Of a DNA stretch of 64,000 nt, positions 56,190 through 64,000 are shown piece by piece. Each line of letters opens with the position of its first letter. Within the stretch, counting starts at the first letter, position 1. Position numbers and translations under genes: made by a program. Under the pieces are notes generated by a model. It was not told the origin of the DNA. It did no database searches and saw only the letters and a program-made list of their open reading frames with translations. The DNA is from Hydrogenophilales bacterium 28-61-23 (GTDB lineage: Bacteria > Pseudomonadota > Gammaproteobacteria > Burkholderiales > Thiobacillaceae). Location: NCBI GenBank assembly GCA_002281555.1, contig NCGJ01000004.1, positions 1 to 64,000 on the forward strand, read 5' to 3'.

Positions 56190-56660
56190 TTGGCCAAAAA
56201 ACCGTTAGCACGCAGAAGGGCGAAGAACCTCGACGACAAAGCCATCGAGGCCATCATCGGGATACTGGATGGCTGGGCCGAAGCGCTGACATGGGAAAGA
56301 CTCATCGAAGCAATCGAAGGGCGGCTTTATGCCCGTTACACCCGGCAAGCCCTTTTCAAGCACGAACGTGTCAGGGCGGCGTTTGTGCTCAGGAAAGAAG
56401 CTCTATCGCAAATGGGTACTAAGCGGGCCCGTCAGGGGCCACCTGAACTGGTAGCCGCCGTGGAGCGTATTGCTCGCCTTGAGGCCCAGGTCCAGCGGTT
56501 AGACGCAGAGAACAAGCAGTTACTTGAGCAGTTCGTGCGTTGGGCTTACAACGCGTTCACAAGGGGGCTGGACCAGGATTTTCTAAACCGACCACTACCC
56601 CAGGTTAACCGTGGCCAGACTCGGCAGCCTTTGAGAGCGATGAAGAGCGCGAGAAAGTGA
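56190..56660 (+). CDS. small coiled-coil protein of the recombinase module (TnpC-like)
   Basis: 156 residues, start codon TTG at 56190 immediately after the stop of recombinase 3. Basic N-terminus (MAKKPLARRRAKN), a helical region resembling a winged-helix segment (ALTWERLIEAIEG...YTRQALFKHERVRAAF) and a coiled coil at about 90-120 (RIARLEAQVQRLDAENKQLLEQF). Tn554 TnpC has the same size range, position and helix plus coiled-coil make-up; sequence similarity cannot be checked here. Confidence 0.7.
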   Translation: MAKKPLARRRAKNLDDKAIEAIIGILDGWAEALTWERLIEAIEGRLYARYTRQALFKHERVRAAFVLRKEALSQMGTKRARQGPPELVAAVERIARLEAQVQRLDAENKQLLEQFVRWAYNAFTRGLDQDFLNRPLPQVNRGQTRQPLRAMKSARK

Positions 56661-56870
56661 CTGGACTTTCCCGGGTCCAAGGGAATGCGGGCCTACCGGC
56701 TTACGGACGAGCTCATCGAGACAATGGTGGCCAAGATATCAAACGAGACACCGTCCCTCCGCAGCTTGACCGAGCCGACAACTTCAAGCTGTTTTGCCAG
56801 GCTTGTTCCGGTTGCCCGTATATCCTGCGGTGCGACATGCAGAAATCGAGAGTTCAGGAGAACGCAAGTC

Positions 56871-57371
56871 ATGATTAGCATCAAGACCTACCGTGCCACC
56901 AGCGTCACACACGACCTGGGCGGGAACGAACAAGAAAGCAAGCCATTTATATTTCAGTACGTCGTCCGGGATACGGACCTAGACCTCACCCTTGGGGTGT
57001 TTACCATCGATGACGACGGCACGGCAGAGGAAATCAAGGCCAAAGCTGAGGCCTGCAAAGCCAAGTACGAAGCTGAGCCCTGGTCCTCCCCCTTCGTGAA
57101 GTATCGCGAAATTCTGTTAGCCGGGCATGGCGGGGCAATGCGGCTCGGTCGCCTGGCGCTGAGCCTGTACAACGGGCGAGTCTTCCCTATGGATGCCGGC
57201 GACCTCGGGGGGCTCGACAAGCACTATCTGGAAATCGCCATCGAGCTTATCCGTTCGTATCACCAGTTCGGCGAAAACGACCGGGATTTTTTAGCGGTGT
57301 GCGATGACATTAAAAAGTCCTGGGAGGTCGGGCAGTACGCAGAGTCTGAAGCTCTATCCGAGGCTGACTGA
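56871..57371 (+). CDS. hypothetical protein of the accessory region
   Basis: 166-residue soluble protein I do not recognise. It begins MISIKTYRATSVTHDLGG and has an acidic, alternating alpha/beta composition with a helical C-terminus (EIAIELIRSYHQFGENDRDF). CAGGAG lies ten bases before the ATG at 56871. The frame continues open to 56685, and that 62-residue extension (RLTDELIETMVAKISNE...) could be coding, but the second half looks non-coding. Two bases before the ParA-like relic, so they were probably one transcript. Confidence 0.6.
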   Translation: MISIKTYRATSVTHDLGGNEQESKPFIFQYVVRDTDLDLTLGVFTIDDDGTAEEIKAKAEACKAKYEAEPWSSPFVKYREILLAGHGGAMRLGRLALSLYNGRVFPMDAGDLGGLDKHYLEIAIELIRSYHQFGENDRDFLAVCDDIKKSWEVGQYAESEALSEAD

Positions 57372-57373
57372 CC

Positions 57374-57823
57374 ATGGCCCGCATCATTGCCTTTAGCACG
57401 CACAAAGGCGGCTCTGGCAAGACCACGGCAGCGATGTCACTCGATGGTGCATTGGCCCGGAAACACTCCGTCCTGGTGGTCGACGCTGACGAACTGCAAA
57501 CTGCAACGAAGTGGGCAGCGCAGGCAGACGACGCCAAGCCTTTTCCTTGCCCTGTCGTGGGTCTTGCCGGCGCTGGCGCAAAAATCCATCGTGAGCTGCA
57601 ACGATTGGCTGACCCGCCGTCAGTGACATCCCCAGTGCCACAAAGCGTGCTCTTGGTCGCAGACCTGGTAGTCATCCCAACCAGACCGTCCCTCGCTGAC
57701 ATCTGGGGAGTTCGCGAACAGTTGAATGCAGTGCAGAAAAATAACCAACATTCCCCGGAATGGCTTAATACCCGAATGCCTGTTGGCAGCCAGCGCTCAA
57801 GGCCTGAGTACACGCTCAAGTAG
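57374..57823 (+). pseudogene. ParA-family ATPase, internally deleted and truncated
   Basis: 149-residue frame starting with the deviant Walker A of ParA/MinD proteins, FSTHKGGSGKTT (Lys11, Lys16). The expected Walker B segment is missing: ELQRLAD runs straight into PPSVTSPVPQSVLL, where normal ParA proteins have a hydrophobic strand ending in D-C-PP. After VIPTRPSLADIWG the homology fades and the C-terminal third is absent. No ParB is present. I read it as a nonfunctional remnant of a plasmid or mobile-element partition gene. Confidence 0.65.
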
Positions 57824-57905
57824 CTTTCCACACAGGAAAAGTCGTAGACCACAGCGTGGGGTGCGGTATAGCTAGACTGCGGAACCTCCTACTATCGTTG
57901 CCTAC

Positions 57906-58934
57906 ATGACCGTCCTGCGCCTCCCCTTCGCCATCCGCCTGAGCGATAACCAACTCGTTTCGGCTGTAGAGGTTCCGCGCGGCGCGGCCTGCAACTGCAT
58001 CTGCCCCGGTTGCCGCAATCCCCTGCTGGCCCGGCAAGGTACCGAACGCGAATGGCATTTCGCCCATGTCCACGCCAGCGATTGCGCGGATGGCTATGAA
58101 AAGTCGGTCCACGAACTCGCCAAGCAGCGCATCCAGCAGCAGAAACTGCTCCTGCTCCCGGCCATTGAGGTATCTGCACAGGGCTGGGATGCGTACGGAC
58201 GTCTAGTTGAGGAAAAGCAGTTGGTCATGGAAGCGCGGTCTGTGTCGCTCGATGACTGCAAGAAGAGCCTGCCGCATGGCGTTGTCACCCCGGACCTCAC
58301 GGGCCGGCGGCAGGACCGGGAAATCCTGGTCGAAATCACGGTGTTCCACCGACTGATGCCCGATAAGCAAGCACGCCTTGTTGAAACCGGGGTGCCTTCC
58401 TTCGAGATTAACCTTGGCGTGTTTCAAATCCAGCAAGCCACCCTGGAACGGCTGGACGCGGAATTGTTCGAGAATCCCAAGAACCGTCTCTGGATATGGC
58501 ATCCTAAACAGGAAGCGGCCCAGACCACAGTAGAAGCCGCAGTGGAAGCGCGTATCAGCGCGGTACGGATGCAATGGGAGGCCGAGGAGCGGCTGCGGCC
58601 ACCCCCGGTGCCACGGCCCGCAGCCCCGGTCTATTCCATGTGGCGGCAGCGGGAGGAAGCCCTGCCCCCGCAGCCACAGCGAACGCCTTTCGATAGCCGC
58701 AGATGGCGGGCAGGATTGCCTATGCCTGAACAGGTCGCCCTGGCCGCTTATGCGCTGTCTGGACGCACCGGCGTGCCCGCCACCGAAGTTCTCTCCCTGA
58801 CCGGGGCTTTAACGAGTCGTGGAATGCTGGTGGAAGTAACACCGACTGAACTGGCCGCCCGCTGGGCACAGCAACTCCAAGTACCCGAACACGAAATGGT
58901 CATGTTCCTCATTGAGGCGGATTACCTGCTCTAA
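57906..58934 (+). CDS. CoiA-like competence/nuclease-fold protein
   Basis: 342-residue protein. N-terminal zinc-type segment CPGCRNPLLARQGTEREWHFAH matches the start of the CoiA family, followed by YEKSVHELAKQRI and a nuclease-like strand pair VTPDLTG...ILVEITVFHR that fits a PD-(D/E)XK site with a Thr replacing the Lys. The Pro-rich middle (about 230-265) leads to a helical C-terminus. CoiA helps process transforming DNA in Gram-positives; in proteobacterial islands such proteins are of unknown role and may be defence nucleases. It stands between the ParA remnant and hsdM. Confidence 0.7.
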   Translation: MTVLRLPFAIRLSDNQLVSAVEVPRGAACNCICPGCRNPLLARQGTEREWHFAHVHASDCADGYEKSVHELAKQRIQQQKLLLLPAIEVSAQGWDAYGRLVEEKQLVMEARSVSLDDCKKSLPHGVVTPDLTGRRQDREILVEITVFHRLMPDKQARLVETGVPSFEINLGVFQIQQATLERLDAELFENPKNRLWIWHPKQEAAQTTVEAAVEARISAVRMQWEAEERLRPPPVPRPAAPVYSMWRQREEALPPQPQRTPFDSRRWRAGLPMPEQVALAAYALSGRTGVPATEVLSLTGALTSRGMLVEVTPTELAARWAQQLQVPEHEMVMFLIEADYLL

Positions 58935-59132
58935 CCCAAGGCGTTCAGCCAACATGTTGATGGTTTTGTGCCTTGATTATTGAGCTTGGCCTACCGGGGA
59001 AGGCCGCGCGCTATGAACTGACAAGAGATGTTCAGTACTAGCTGACCGGGGCCGTCTCAGCGGGTAACTATGCAAATTTTCGATGTGCTTAACTAGTAGC
59101 TACACTGTCCGCTAAAACATCGATATTCCCCA

Positions 59133-60938
59133 ATGAACTTCTCAGAACTCGCAAATTTCATCTGGTCCGTCGCCGACCTCCTGCGCGGCGATTACAAACA
59201 AGCAGACTACGGCAAGGTCATCCTCCCTTTCACCCTTCTGCGCCGCCTGGACTGCGTTCTGGAGCCCACCAAGAAGGAAGTGCTGGCCGAATACGCCAAG
59301 CGCAAGGAAGAAGGCGTCAACCTCGACATCTTTTTGAAGCGGAAGAGCAAGCAGTCCTTCTATAACGTAAGCCCCTTCACGGTCCCAGGCCTGTTGGCTG
59401 ACCCAGGCAACATCCGCCAAAACCTCATTGCCTACATCGGTGACTTTTCTGCCGATGCCCGGGAGGTGTTCGAGCTCTTCAAGTTCAACGAGCGGATTGC
59501 GGAACTGGATGACCGGAACCTGCTGTACATGCTGGTTCAGAAGTTCGCATCTATCGACCTGCACCCCGATACCGTGCCGAACGAAACCATGGGCCTGGTG
59601 TTCGAAGACCTTATCCGGCGATTTGCAGAAGCATCAAACGAGACGGCCGGCGAACACTTCACCCCAAGAGACGCGATTAAGCTGATAGTTCAGTGCCTTT
59701 TCGTGGGAGATAGCGACGCGTTATCGAAGCCTGGCGTGGTTCGTTCCCTCTACGACCCCACTGCAGGCACCGGCGGCATGCTCTCCGTTGGTCAACACGA
59801 ACTGCACAAGATGAATCCAGGCGCCAAGCTCGCGCTGTTCGGCCAAGAGCTGAATGACGAGTCATACGCTATCTGTAAAGCGGACATGCTCATCAAAGGG
59901 CAGAACCCGGGCAACATTCGTCGGGGCAACACGTTGTCGGCAGATGGCTTCCCGTTCGAGAAATTTGACTACTCGTTATCAAACCCGCCGTTTGGCGTGG
60001 ACTGGAAGAAGGTGCTCGACTTCATCAAGACCGAGCATGAGAAGAAGGGCTATGGCGGGCGATTCGGCCCAGGACTGCCGCGCATCTCAGACGGCGCGAT
60101 GCTGTTCCTGTTACACCTCATCTCCAAGATGCGTCCACCTGCCGAAGGCGGCTCCCGTATTGGTATCGTCCTCAACGGGTCTCCGCTGTTCACGGGGGAC
60201 GCAGGTTCTGGCGAATCAGAGATACGCCGGTGGATTCTAGAGAACGACCTACTGGAGGCCATCATCGCGTTGCCAAATGACCTGTTCTACAACACCGGCA
60301 TCGCAACGTACGTCTGGATTCTGGACAACGATAAGCGGCCTGACCGTAAGGGCAAGGTTCAGCTGATAGACGCCTCGCGCATGTATCAGAAGATGAAGAA
60401 GTCCCTGGGCAACAAGCGAGTGGAGGTCTCTGATGCCCAGATTGCCGAAATCGTCGAGGTCTACGCAGGCCGGAAAGTGGGTGCGGTCTTCGAGAACGAG
60501 TTCAAGGTGCCGTTGAAGAACAATGGCAGGGATGCCGAGCCTGAGGCCCCACGCGTAGTCAGCAAGGAGTTCGACACCAAGTTCTTTGGCTACCGGAAGG
60601 TGACGGTTGACCGTCCGCCTGCAGAGGGCAAGGTAGTCAAGGTCAAGAAAGGCCAGAAGCCCTATGACCCAGACCTCCGCGATACCGAGAGCATCCCCCT
60701 GACCGAGCCCATCGAGGCCTACTTCAAGCGGGAAGTTCTACCGCATGTGCCGGATGCATGGGTGAATCCCGACATTAAGGATGAAAAGGACGGGCGGGTC
60801 GGCAAGGTTGGGTACGAAATCAATTTCAACCGGTACTTCTACGTCTATAAGCCGCCACGCAAGCCGGCGGTCATCGCCGAGGAAATCCGGGAGATGGAGA
60901 AGCGCTTCCTGGAACTGATGAAGGGGGTGGTGGCGTGA
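59133..60938 (+). CDS. hsdM: type I restriction-modification methyltransferase subunit
   Basis: 601-residue N6-adenine methyltransferase. N-terminal HsdM domain (MNFSELANFIWSVADLLRG), SAM motif DPTAGTGGM at 208-216 and catalytic NPPFG at 284-288. A charged C-terminal region (470-600) probably contacts HsdS. Overlaps hsdS by four bases (GTGA at 60935, hsdS starting at GTG). The 198 bases upstream hold its promoter, which I could not place. Confidence 0.94.
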   Translation: MNFSELANFIWSVADLLRGDYKQADYGKVILPFTLLRRLDCVLEPTKKEVLAEYAKRKEEGVNLDIFLKRKSKQSFYNVSPFTVPGLLADPGNIRQNLIAYIGDFSADAREVFELFKFNERIAELDDRNLLYMLVQKFASIDLHPDTVPNETMGLVFEDLIRRFAEASNETAGEHFTPRDAIKLIVQCLFVGDSDALSKPGVVRSLYDPTAGTGGMLSVGQHELHKMNPGAKLALFGQELNDESYAICKADMLIKGQNPGNIRRGNTLSADGFPFEKFDYSLSNPPFGVDWKKVLDFIKTEHEKKGYGGRFGPGLPRISDGAMLFLLHLISKMRPPAEGGSRIGIVLNGSPLFTGDAGSGESEIRRWILENDLLEAIIALPNDLFYNTGIATYVWILDNDKRPDRKGKVQLIDASRMYQKMKKSLGNKRVEVSDAQIAEIVEVYAGRKVGAVFENEFKVPLKNNGRDAEPEAPRVVSKEFDTKFFGYRKVTVDRPPAEGKVVKVKKGQKPYDPDLRDTESIPLTEPIEAYFKREVLPHVPDAWVNPDIKDEKDGRVGKVGYEINFNRYFYVYKPPRKPAVIAEEIREMEKRFLELMKGVVA

Positions 60939-62263
60939 GCCTCTGGATACACCAACTTCCGAATGGATGGGAAGAAGCACCGCTAAAAACTCGTCTAGCG
61001 CGAAATGACGGTGGGGTTTGGGGCGACGACCCTGACGGCGATGGAGACACAATTGTTCTTCGTTCTACTGAGCAAAAGGTGGATGGGACTTGGTCTATTG
61101 AAGAGCCTGCTGCCCGCAAGTTAACGGCTGCTGAAGTTGCCGGTTCTTTCCTCGAGGCTGGCGACTTAGTGGTGACCAAATCCAGCGGCAGTGAGCTGCA
61201 CATCGGCAAAACCAGTTTGGTTTCACCGGAAGTCGCGGCTCTCCGTGCCTGCTATTCAAACTTCATGCAGCGCCTACGTGTTGATGGCCGCACAGAACCA
61301 AGGTTTGTTCATTACTGGCTTAACAATTCATTATGCCGAGAGCAATTCTCATACCTATCTAACAGCACAAGCGGGCTGTCAAACCTTAATGCCGGCCTCA
61401 TAGGGAGTGTCTGGCTGGCCTTTTCGGATAGAGCCGAGCAAGTCCGCATCGCCGACTTCCTCGACGCGCAGACGGCGCGGATTGACGCGCTGATTGCGGA
61501 GAAGGAGCGGCTGGCCCAAAGCCTTTCTGAGTACCAATACAGCTACGCATCCAGTCTGATGACGCGTGGAATGAACCCTGACGCCGAGTTTGAGAGCACC
61601 AGTTTTCCTGAAATTGGCTCCATTCCGAAACACTGGACCACAAAAAGGCTAAAGTTCCTGGGAAATGTGCGGTCCGGAGTCGCAAAGGGCAAAGATAACG
61701 GGGAAAAGAACACGGTTTCCCTACCCTATCTACGGGTTGCCAACGTTCAAGATGGTTTTGTTGACCTAACGGAGGTATTGGAGATTGAAGTCGCGCAGTG
61801 CGAAGCTGCCAGGTATTTCCTACAGAAAAACGATGTTTTGATGAATGAAGGCGGCGACAACGATAAGCTTGGCCGTGGCACAGTCTGGGAAGGCCAGATT
61901 GCCCCTTGTATCCACCAGAATCACGTCTTTGCGGTTCGACTTTTTGATACGTCGCTGGCTGAGTGGGTGGCTCGGTTTACTTCTACAGATGCCGCGCGGT
62001 CGTATTTCTTCTTACGCTCGAAACAGAGCACAAACCTGGCTTCAATAAACCAGTCGAACGTTCTCGAATTGCCAGTGCCAATGCCGCCCGATGAGGAGCG
62101 AACAACAATCCTCGAAGAAGTCCGGCGCTCGGCCAAAGCTACTACGGAGCTTATCCAGCATGTTCAGGAACACATAGAACGCCTTCGCGAGTACCGCTCC
62201 TCCCTGATTTCAGCGGCAGTCACAGGACAGCTCGACATCAGTACGTTCAAGGAGGCCAACTGA
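60935..62263 (+). CDS. hsdS: type I restriction-modification specificity subunit
   Basis: 442-residue specificity subunit with two target-recognition domains (about 1-150 and 215-380), each followed by a conserved coiled-coil spacer: QVRIADFLDAQTARIDALIAEKERLAQSLSEY and the C-terminal TTELIQHVQEHIERLREYRSSLISAAVTGQLD. Recognition sequence cannot be predicted. GTG start inside the hsdM end. Its stop overlaps the start of the CD-NTase gene by one base (TGATG). Confidence 0.93.
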   Translation: MSLWIHQLPNGWEEAPLKTRLARNDGGVWGDDPDGDGDTIVLRSTEQKVDGTWSIEEPAARKLTAAEVAGSFLEAGDLVVTKSSGSELHIGKTSLVSPEVAALRACYSNFMQRLRVDGRTEPRFVHYWLNNSLCREQFSYLSNSTSGLSNLNAGLIGSVWLAFSDRAEQVRIADFLDAQTARIDALIAEKERLAQSLSEYQYSYASSLMTRGMNPDAEFESTSFPEIGSIPKHWTTKRLKFLGNVRSGVAKGKDNGEKNTVSLPYLRVANVQDGFVDLTEVLEIEVAQCEAARYFLQKNDVLMNEGGDNDKLGRGTVWEGQIAPCIHQNHVFAVRLFDTSLAEWVARFTSTDAARSYFFLRSKQSTNLASINQSNVLELPVPMPPDEERTTILEEVRRSAKATTELIQHVQEHIERLREYRSSLISAAVTGQLDISTFKEAN

Positions 62264-63144
62264 TGGGAGTGGCCGACTGGTTTTCTGCGTTTTGTACGTC
62301 TATACGGATTGGGACTGACTTGCGTTCCTCGATTGCGTACCGGACAAAGCGCATCACAAAGCAGCTCAACATGGACTCACGGAGTTCGTCCTCTGATACT
62401 GCGAATAGCTTTTATGCAGGGTCATATGGAAGAAGTACTGCGGTTCCCAGCGTCAGCGATATAGACCTTGTCTACGTGCTGCCTTATGAAGTTTACGAGC
62501 AGCACGACAAACTCAAAGGCAACAAGCAATCCACCCTGTTGCAGGCAGTTCGCAACACAATACGCAAGACCTACCCAACGTCAGCGATTTCTGGAGATGG
62601 ACAAGTTGTTGCCATCGTGTTCAACGATGGCATTACATACGAAATTCTTCCCGCGTTTCTAAACAAAGACGGGAGCTACACCTACCCAGATTCGAACAAT
62701 GGCGGCTCCTGGAAGGTCTGCAAGCCGAAGCATGAATTGGATGCGTTCTTGACGCGAAATGCGGAGTGCAATGGGAACTTAGTTGAGCTTGGACGGATGG
62801 CCCGTGCTTGGCGTGACTATAACAATGTGCCAATGAGCGGCATGCTGATTGATACCTTGGCATATCAGTTCATTGCTGCGTGGAGTCATCGAGACAAGTC
62901 CTACCTTTATTACGACTACCTGACGCGGGACTTCTTCAATTTTCTGGCCGCTCAGTCAGAAGCGCAAACGTACTGGCTTGCACCAGGCAGCAACTCGTAC
63001 GTCTGGAGAAAGGGTAAGTTTGAGTACAAGGCCCGTCAGGCTGAGTTGCGGGCCTTGGAGGCTATCGAGCATCAAGCCAATAACCGCGAATGGTCGGCCA
63101 AACAAAAATTCCGGGAGATATATGGAACAGCCTTCCCCGATTGA
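62263..63144 (+). CDS. CD-NTase (CBASS cyclic-oligonucleotide synthase)
   Basis: 293-residue nucleotidyltransferase of the cGAS/DncV-like superfamily. Active-site features: GSYGRST (Gly53, Ser54), the metal-binding pair Asp66 and Asp68 in VSDIDLVYV, and third acid Glu127 in TYEILPAF. Such enzymes sense phage infection and make cyclic di- or trinucleotides that switch on an effector. Its ATG overlaps the hsdS stop by one base, and it overlaps the SLATT gene by 23 bases, so it is embedded in the hsd operon. The nucleotide product is unknown. Confidence 0.88.
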   Translation: MGVADWFSAFCTSIRIGTDLRSSIAYRTKRITKQLNMDSRSSSSDTANSFYAGSYGRSTAVPSVSDIDLVYVLPYEVYEQHDKLKGNKQSTLLQAVRNTIRKTYPTSAISGDGQVVAIVFNDGITYEILPAFLNKDGSYTYPDSNNGGSWKVCKPKHELDAFLTRNAECNGNLVELGRMARAWRDYNNVPMSGMLIDTLAYQFIAAWSHRDKSYLYYDYLTRDFFNFLAAQSEAQTYWLAPGSNSYVWRKGKFEYKARQAELRALEAIEHQANNREWSAKQKFREIYGTAFPD

Positions 63145-63709
63145 AAGTAAAGCCACGCCTTCAGCAATGACAGTGGAGGGTCAACTACGCGAAATGTATG
63201 GCCGAGTTGCCTATACGCATAAAACCCACGAAAAGATGGCGGACAGTTACATCGCCCGATATAAGTTCATCAAAACGGTCGAGATAGCGCTCTCCGCCAT
63301 TACTACAGGCAGCCTGCTGTTGGCGGTCTTCGGTGACTCCCATGAAGGGGCCGTCGTAGGGGCATTTCTTTCAACGGTGCTGCTTGGGCTTACGCTGTAC
63401 TTCAAGGAGGGCAACCTAGGGGAGCAATCGCAGAAACACACAGTTGTCGCATCTAAGCTCTGGGGCATCCGAGAGCAACTCTTAAGCCTACTGGTTGATA
63501 TGCGGGATGGTCGAGCAGTTGAAGATATTCGTGTAGCCCGCGACGCTATCAATGGCGAACTTGAGGCAATTTACAAGAGCGCACCAAGAACTACACCTAA
63601 AGCCTACGCTGCTGCGCAGAAGGCTTTGAAGGAGGCCGAAGAACTGTATTTCTCTGAGAATGAGCTTGACCACTTGCTCCCTGAGAAGCTCAGGTCAATG
63701 AGGCAATAG
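63122..63709 (+). CDS. SLATT-type two-helix membrane effector
   Basis: 195-residue protein from the ATG at 63122 (MEQPSPIESK). Two adjacent membrane helices at about 53-71 and 77-95 are followed by a helical cytoplasmic part (EQSQKHTVVASKLWGIREQLLSLLVDMRDGR), the SLATT layout. SLATT proteins are effectors in CBASS, thought to form membrane pores upon binding the cyclic nucleotide. Translationally linked to the CD-NTase through a 23-base overlap. No ubiquitin-like Cap2/Cap3 or HORMA/TRIP13 genes are present, so this would be a minimal two-gene (type I) CBASS. Confidence 0.82.
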   Translation: MEQPSPIESKATPSAMTVEGQLREMYGRVAYTHKTHEKMADSYIARYKFIKTVEIALSAITTGSLLLAVFGDSHEGAVVGAFLSTVLLGLTLYFKEGNLGEQSQKHTVVASKLWGIREQLLSLLVDMRDGRAVEDIRVARDAINGELEAIYKSAPRTTPKAYAAAQKALKEAEELYFSENELDHLLPEKLRSMRQ

Positions 63710-63737
63710 AATCAACTATAAGATTGGCGAGAATGGA

Positions 63738-63824
63738 ATGAAAAAATTGGCGGAAGCAATATTTGGCTGGACGATGGCTACCTGGGTGTCGCTATACCGC
63801 TTCATTCGTCAACACGGTATCTAA
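63738..63824 (+). CDS. possible 28-residue hydrophobic peptide
   Basis: Short ORF with sequence starting MKKLAEAIFGWTMATW and ending RQHGI: a basic N-terminus, an amphipathic or membrane-seeking helix and a basic C-terminus. It fills the 121-base gap between the SLATT gene and hsdR, ending six bases before the hsdR ATG. The upstream GGCGAGAATGGA provides only a modest ribosome site. It may be a real small protein, a leader for hsdR translation, or chance. Confidence 0.35.
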   Translation: MKKLAEAIFGWTMATWVSLYRFIRQHGI

Positions 63825-63830
63825 TAGTTA

Positions 63831-64000
63831 ATGCCCACCACCTCCAACGTCCATACCGAAAAAGTCTTCGAAGACGAGCTCTGCGCTCATCTGGCCGCCA
63901 ATGGCTGGTCCGTCCGCACCCACCTGAAAAACGCCACCGCCTACAGCCGCGAACTGGCCCTATTCCCTGATGACCTGCTTTTATATGTACAGGAGACACA
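63831..64000 (+). CDS. hsdR: type I restriction endonuclease subunit HsdR (partial, runs off right edge)
   Basis: The first 56 codons from the ATG at 63831: MPTTSNVHTEKVFEDELCAH, then LAANGWSVRTHLKNATAYSR and ELALFPDDLLLYVQET, the typical N-terminus of HsdR before its PD-(D/E)XK nuclease domain. The ATP-dependent translocase part lies beyond the window. Placement after the CBASS-like genes shows that the CBASS unit is inserted between hsdS and hsdR. Confidence 0.85.
   Translation, partial: MPTTSNVHTEKVFEDELCAHLAANGWSVRTHLKNATAYSRELALFPDDLLLYVQET

Noticed and set aside
56657-56878. 73-residue Cys-rich ORF upstream of the unknown gene
   Set aside because: CxxCxxC pattern is intriguing, but no ribosome site, and it overlaps another equally plausible frame; could be the frameshifted tail of a decayed gene.
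57374-57823. Functional ParA partition ATPase
   Set aside because: Walker B region and C-terminal third are missing and there is no ParB.

Overview
The window reads as about 50 kb of ordinary, GC-rich, densely packed proteobacterial chromosome followed by about 13 kb of mobile and defence DNA at the right end. Gene content suggests a betaproteobacterium: darP-pmbA, tsaE/queG back to back, split glycine decarboxylase (gcvPA/gcvPB), a PEP-CTERM protein, several c-type heme proteins, a DUF302 secreted protein, and the aroQ-accB-accC-prmA cluster. A Nitrosomonadales or sulfur-oxidiser-like relative is only an inference; no rRNA or other phylogenetic marker lies in the window.

Layout. 1-3.5 kb: a TRAP transporter (dctQ, dctM running off the left edge) coupled to pmbA, divergent from darP. 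3.7-7.9 kb: a two-component pair, histidine kinase plus a REC-PAS-GGDEF-EAL regulator. 8-11.4 kb: an ATM1-type ABC exporter and a PEP-CTERM protein. 11.8-13.1 kb: a lower-GC patch that looks like a remnant of integron gene cassettes (one good attC-like site, one degenerate one) without an integrase, then a hicBA toxin-antitoxin pair. 13.8-20.1 kb: HAD phosphatase, CbiM-like membrane protein, an MsrA-thioredoxin-MsrB lipoprotein, and a ModA-like binding protein linked to a membrane GGDEF/EAL protein. 20.5-34.8 kb: a small conserved protein, hrpA, a heme-c chemoreceptor, nadE, glnB, a DUF302 protein, amiC/tsaE, queG-murI, a monoheme cytochrome c and an ROK sugar kinase. 35-37 kb: a NYN/OST-HTH protein and an HNH nuclease.

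37-44.3 kb is one long leftward unit: tandem glycine riboswitch, intrinsic terminator, lipA, gcvT, a phd-vapC toxin-antitoxin pair, gcvH, gcvPA, tpx, gcvPB, dgkA. The riboswitch and the gene set (lipoyl synthase plus T, H and P proteins) fit glycine-induced glycine cleavage. 44.4-48.7 kb carries a zinc-ribbon membrane protein, prmA, accC, accB and aroQ, also leftward. 49-50.9 kb holds a YajR-like MFS transporter and ssb, closed by a terminator.

From about 51 kb rightward the DNA is accessory. A decayed copy of the 5' end of a tyrosine recombinase gene lies directly after the ssb terminator, followed by an overlapping run of three tyrosine recombinases and a small coiled-coil protein (Tn554 TnpABC / recombinase-trio-like). 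Then come an unknown protein, a broken ParA, a CoiA-like nuclease, and a type I restriction-modification operon (hsdM, hsdS, hsdR running off the right edge). Between hsdS and hsdR sits a two-gene CBASS-like unit (CD-NTase plus a two-membrane-helix SLATT protein) and a possible 28-residue peptide. This nested arrangement is the most interesting system in the window.
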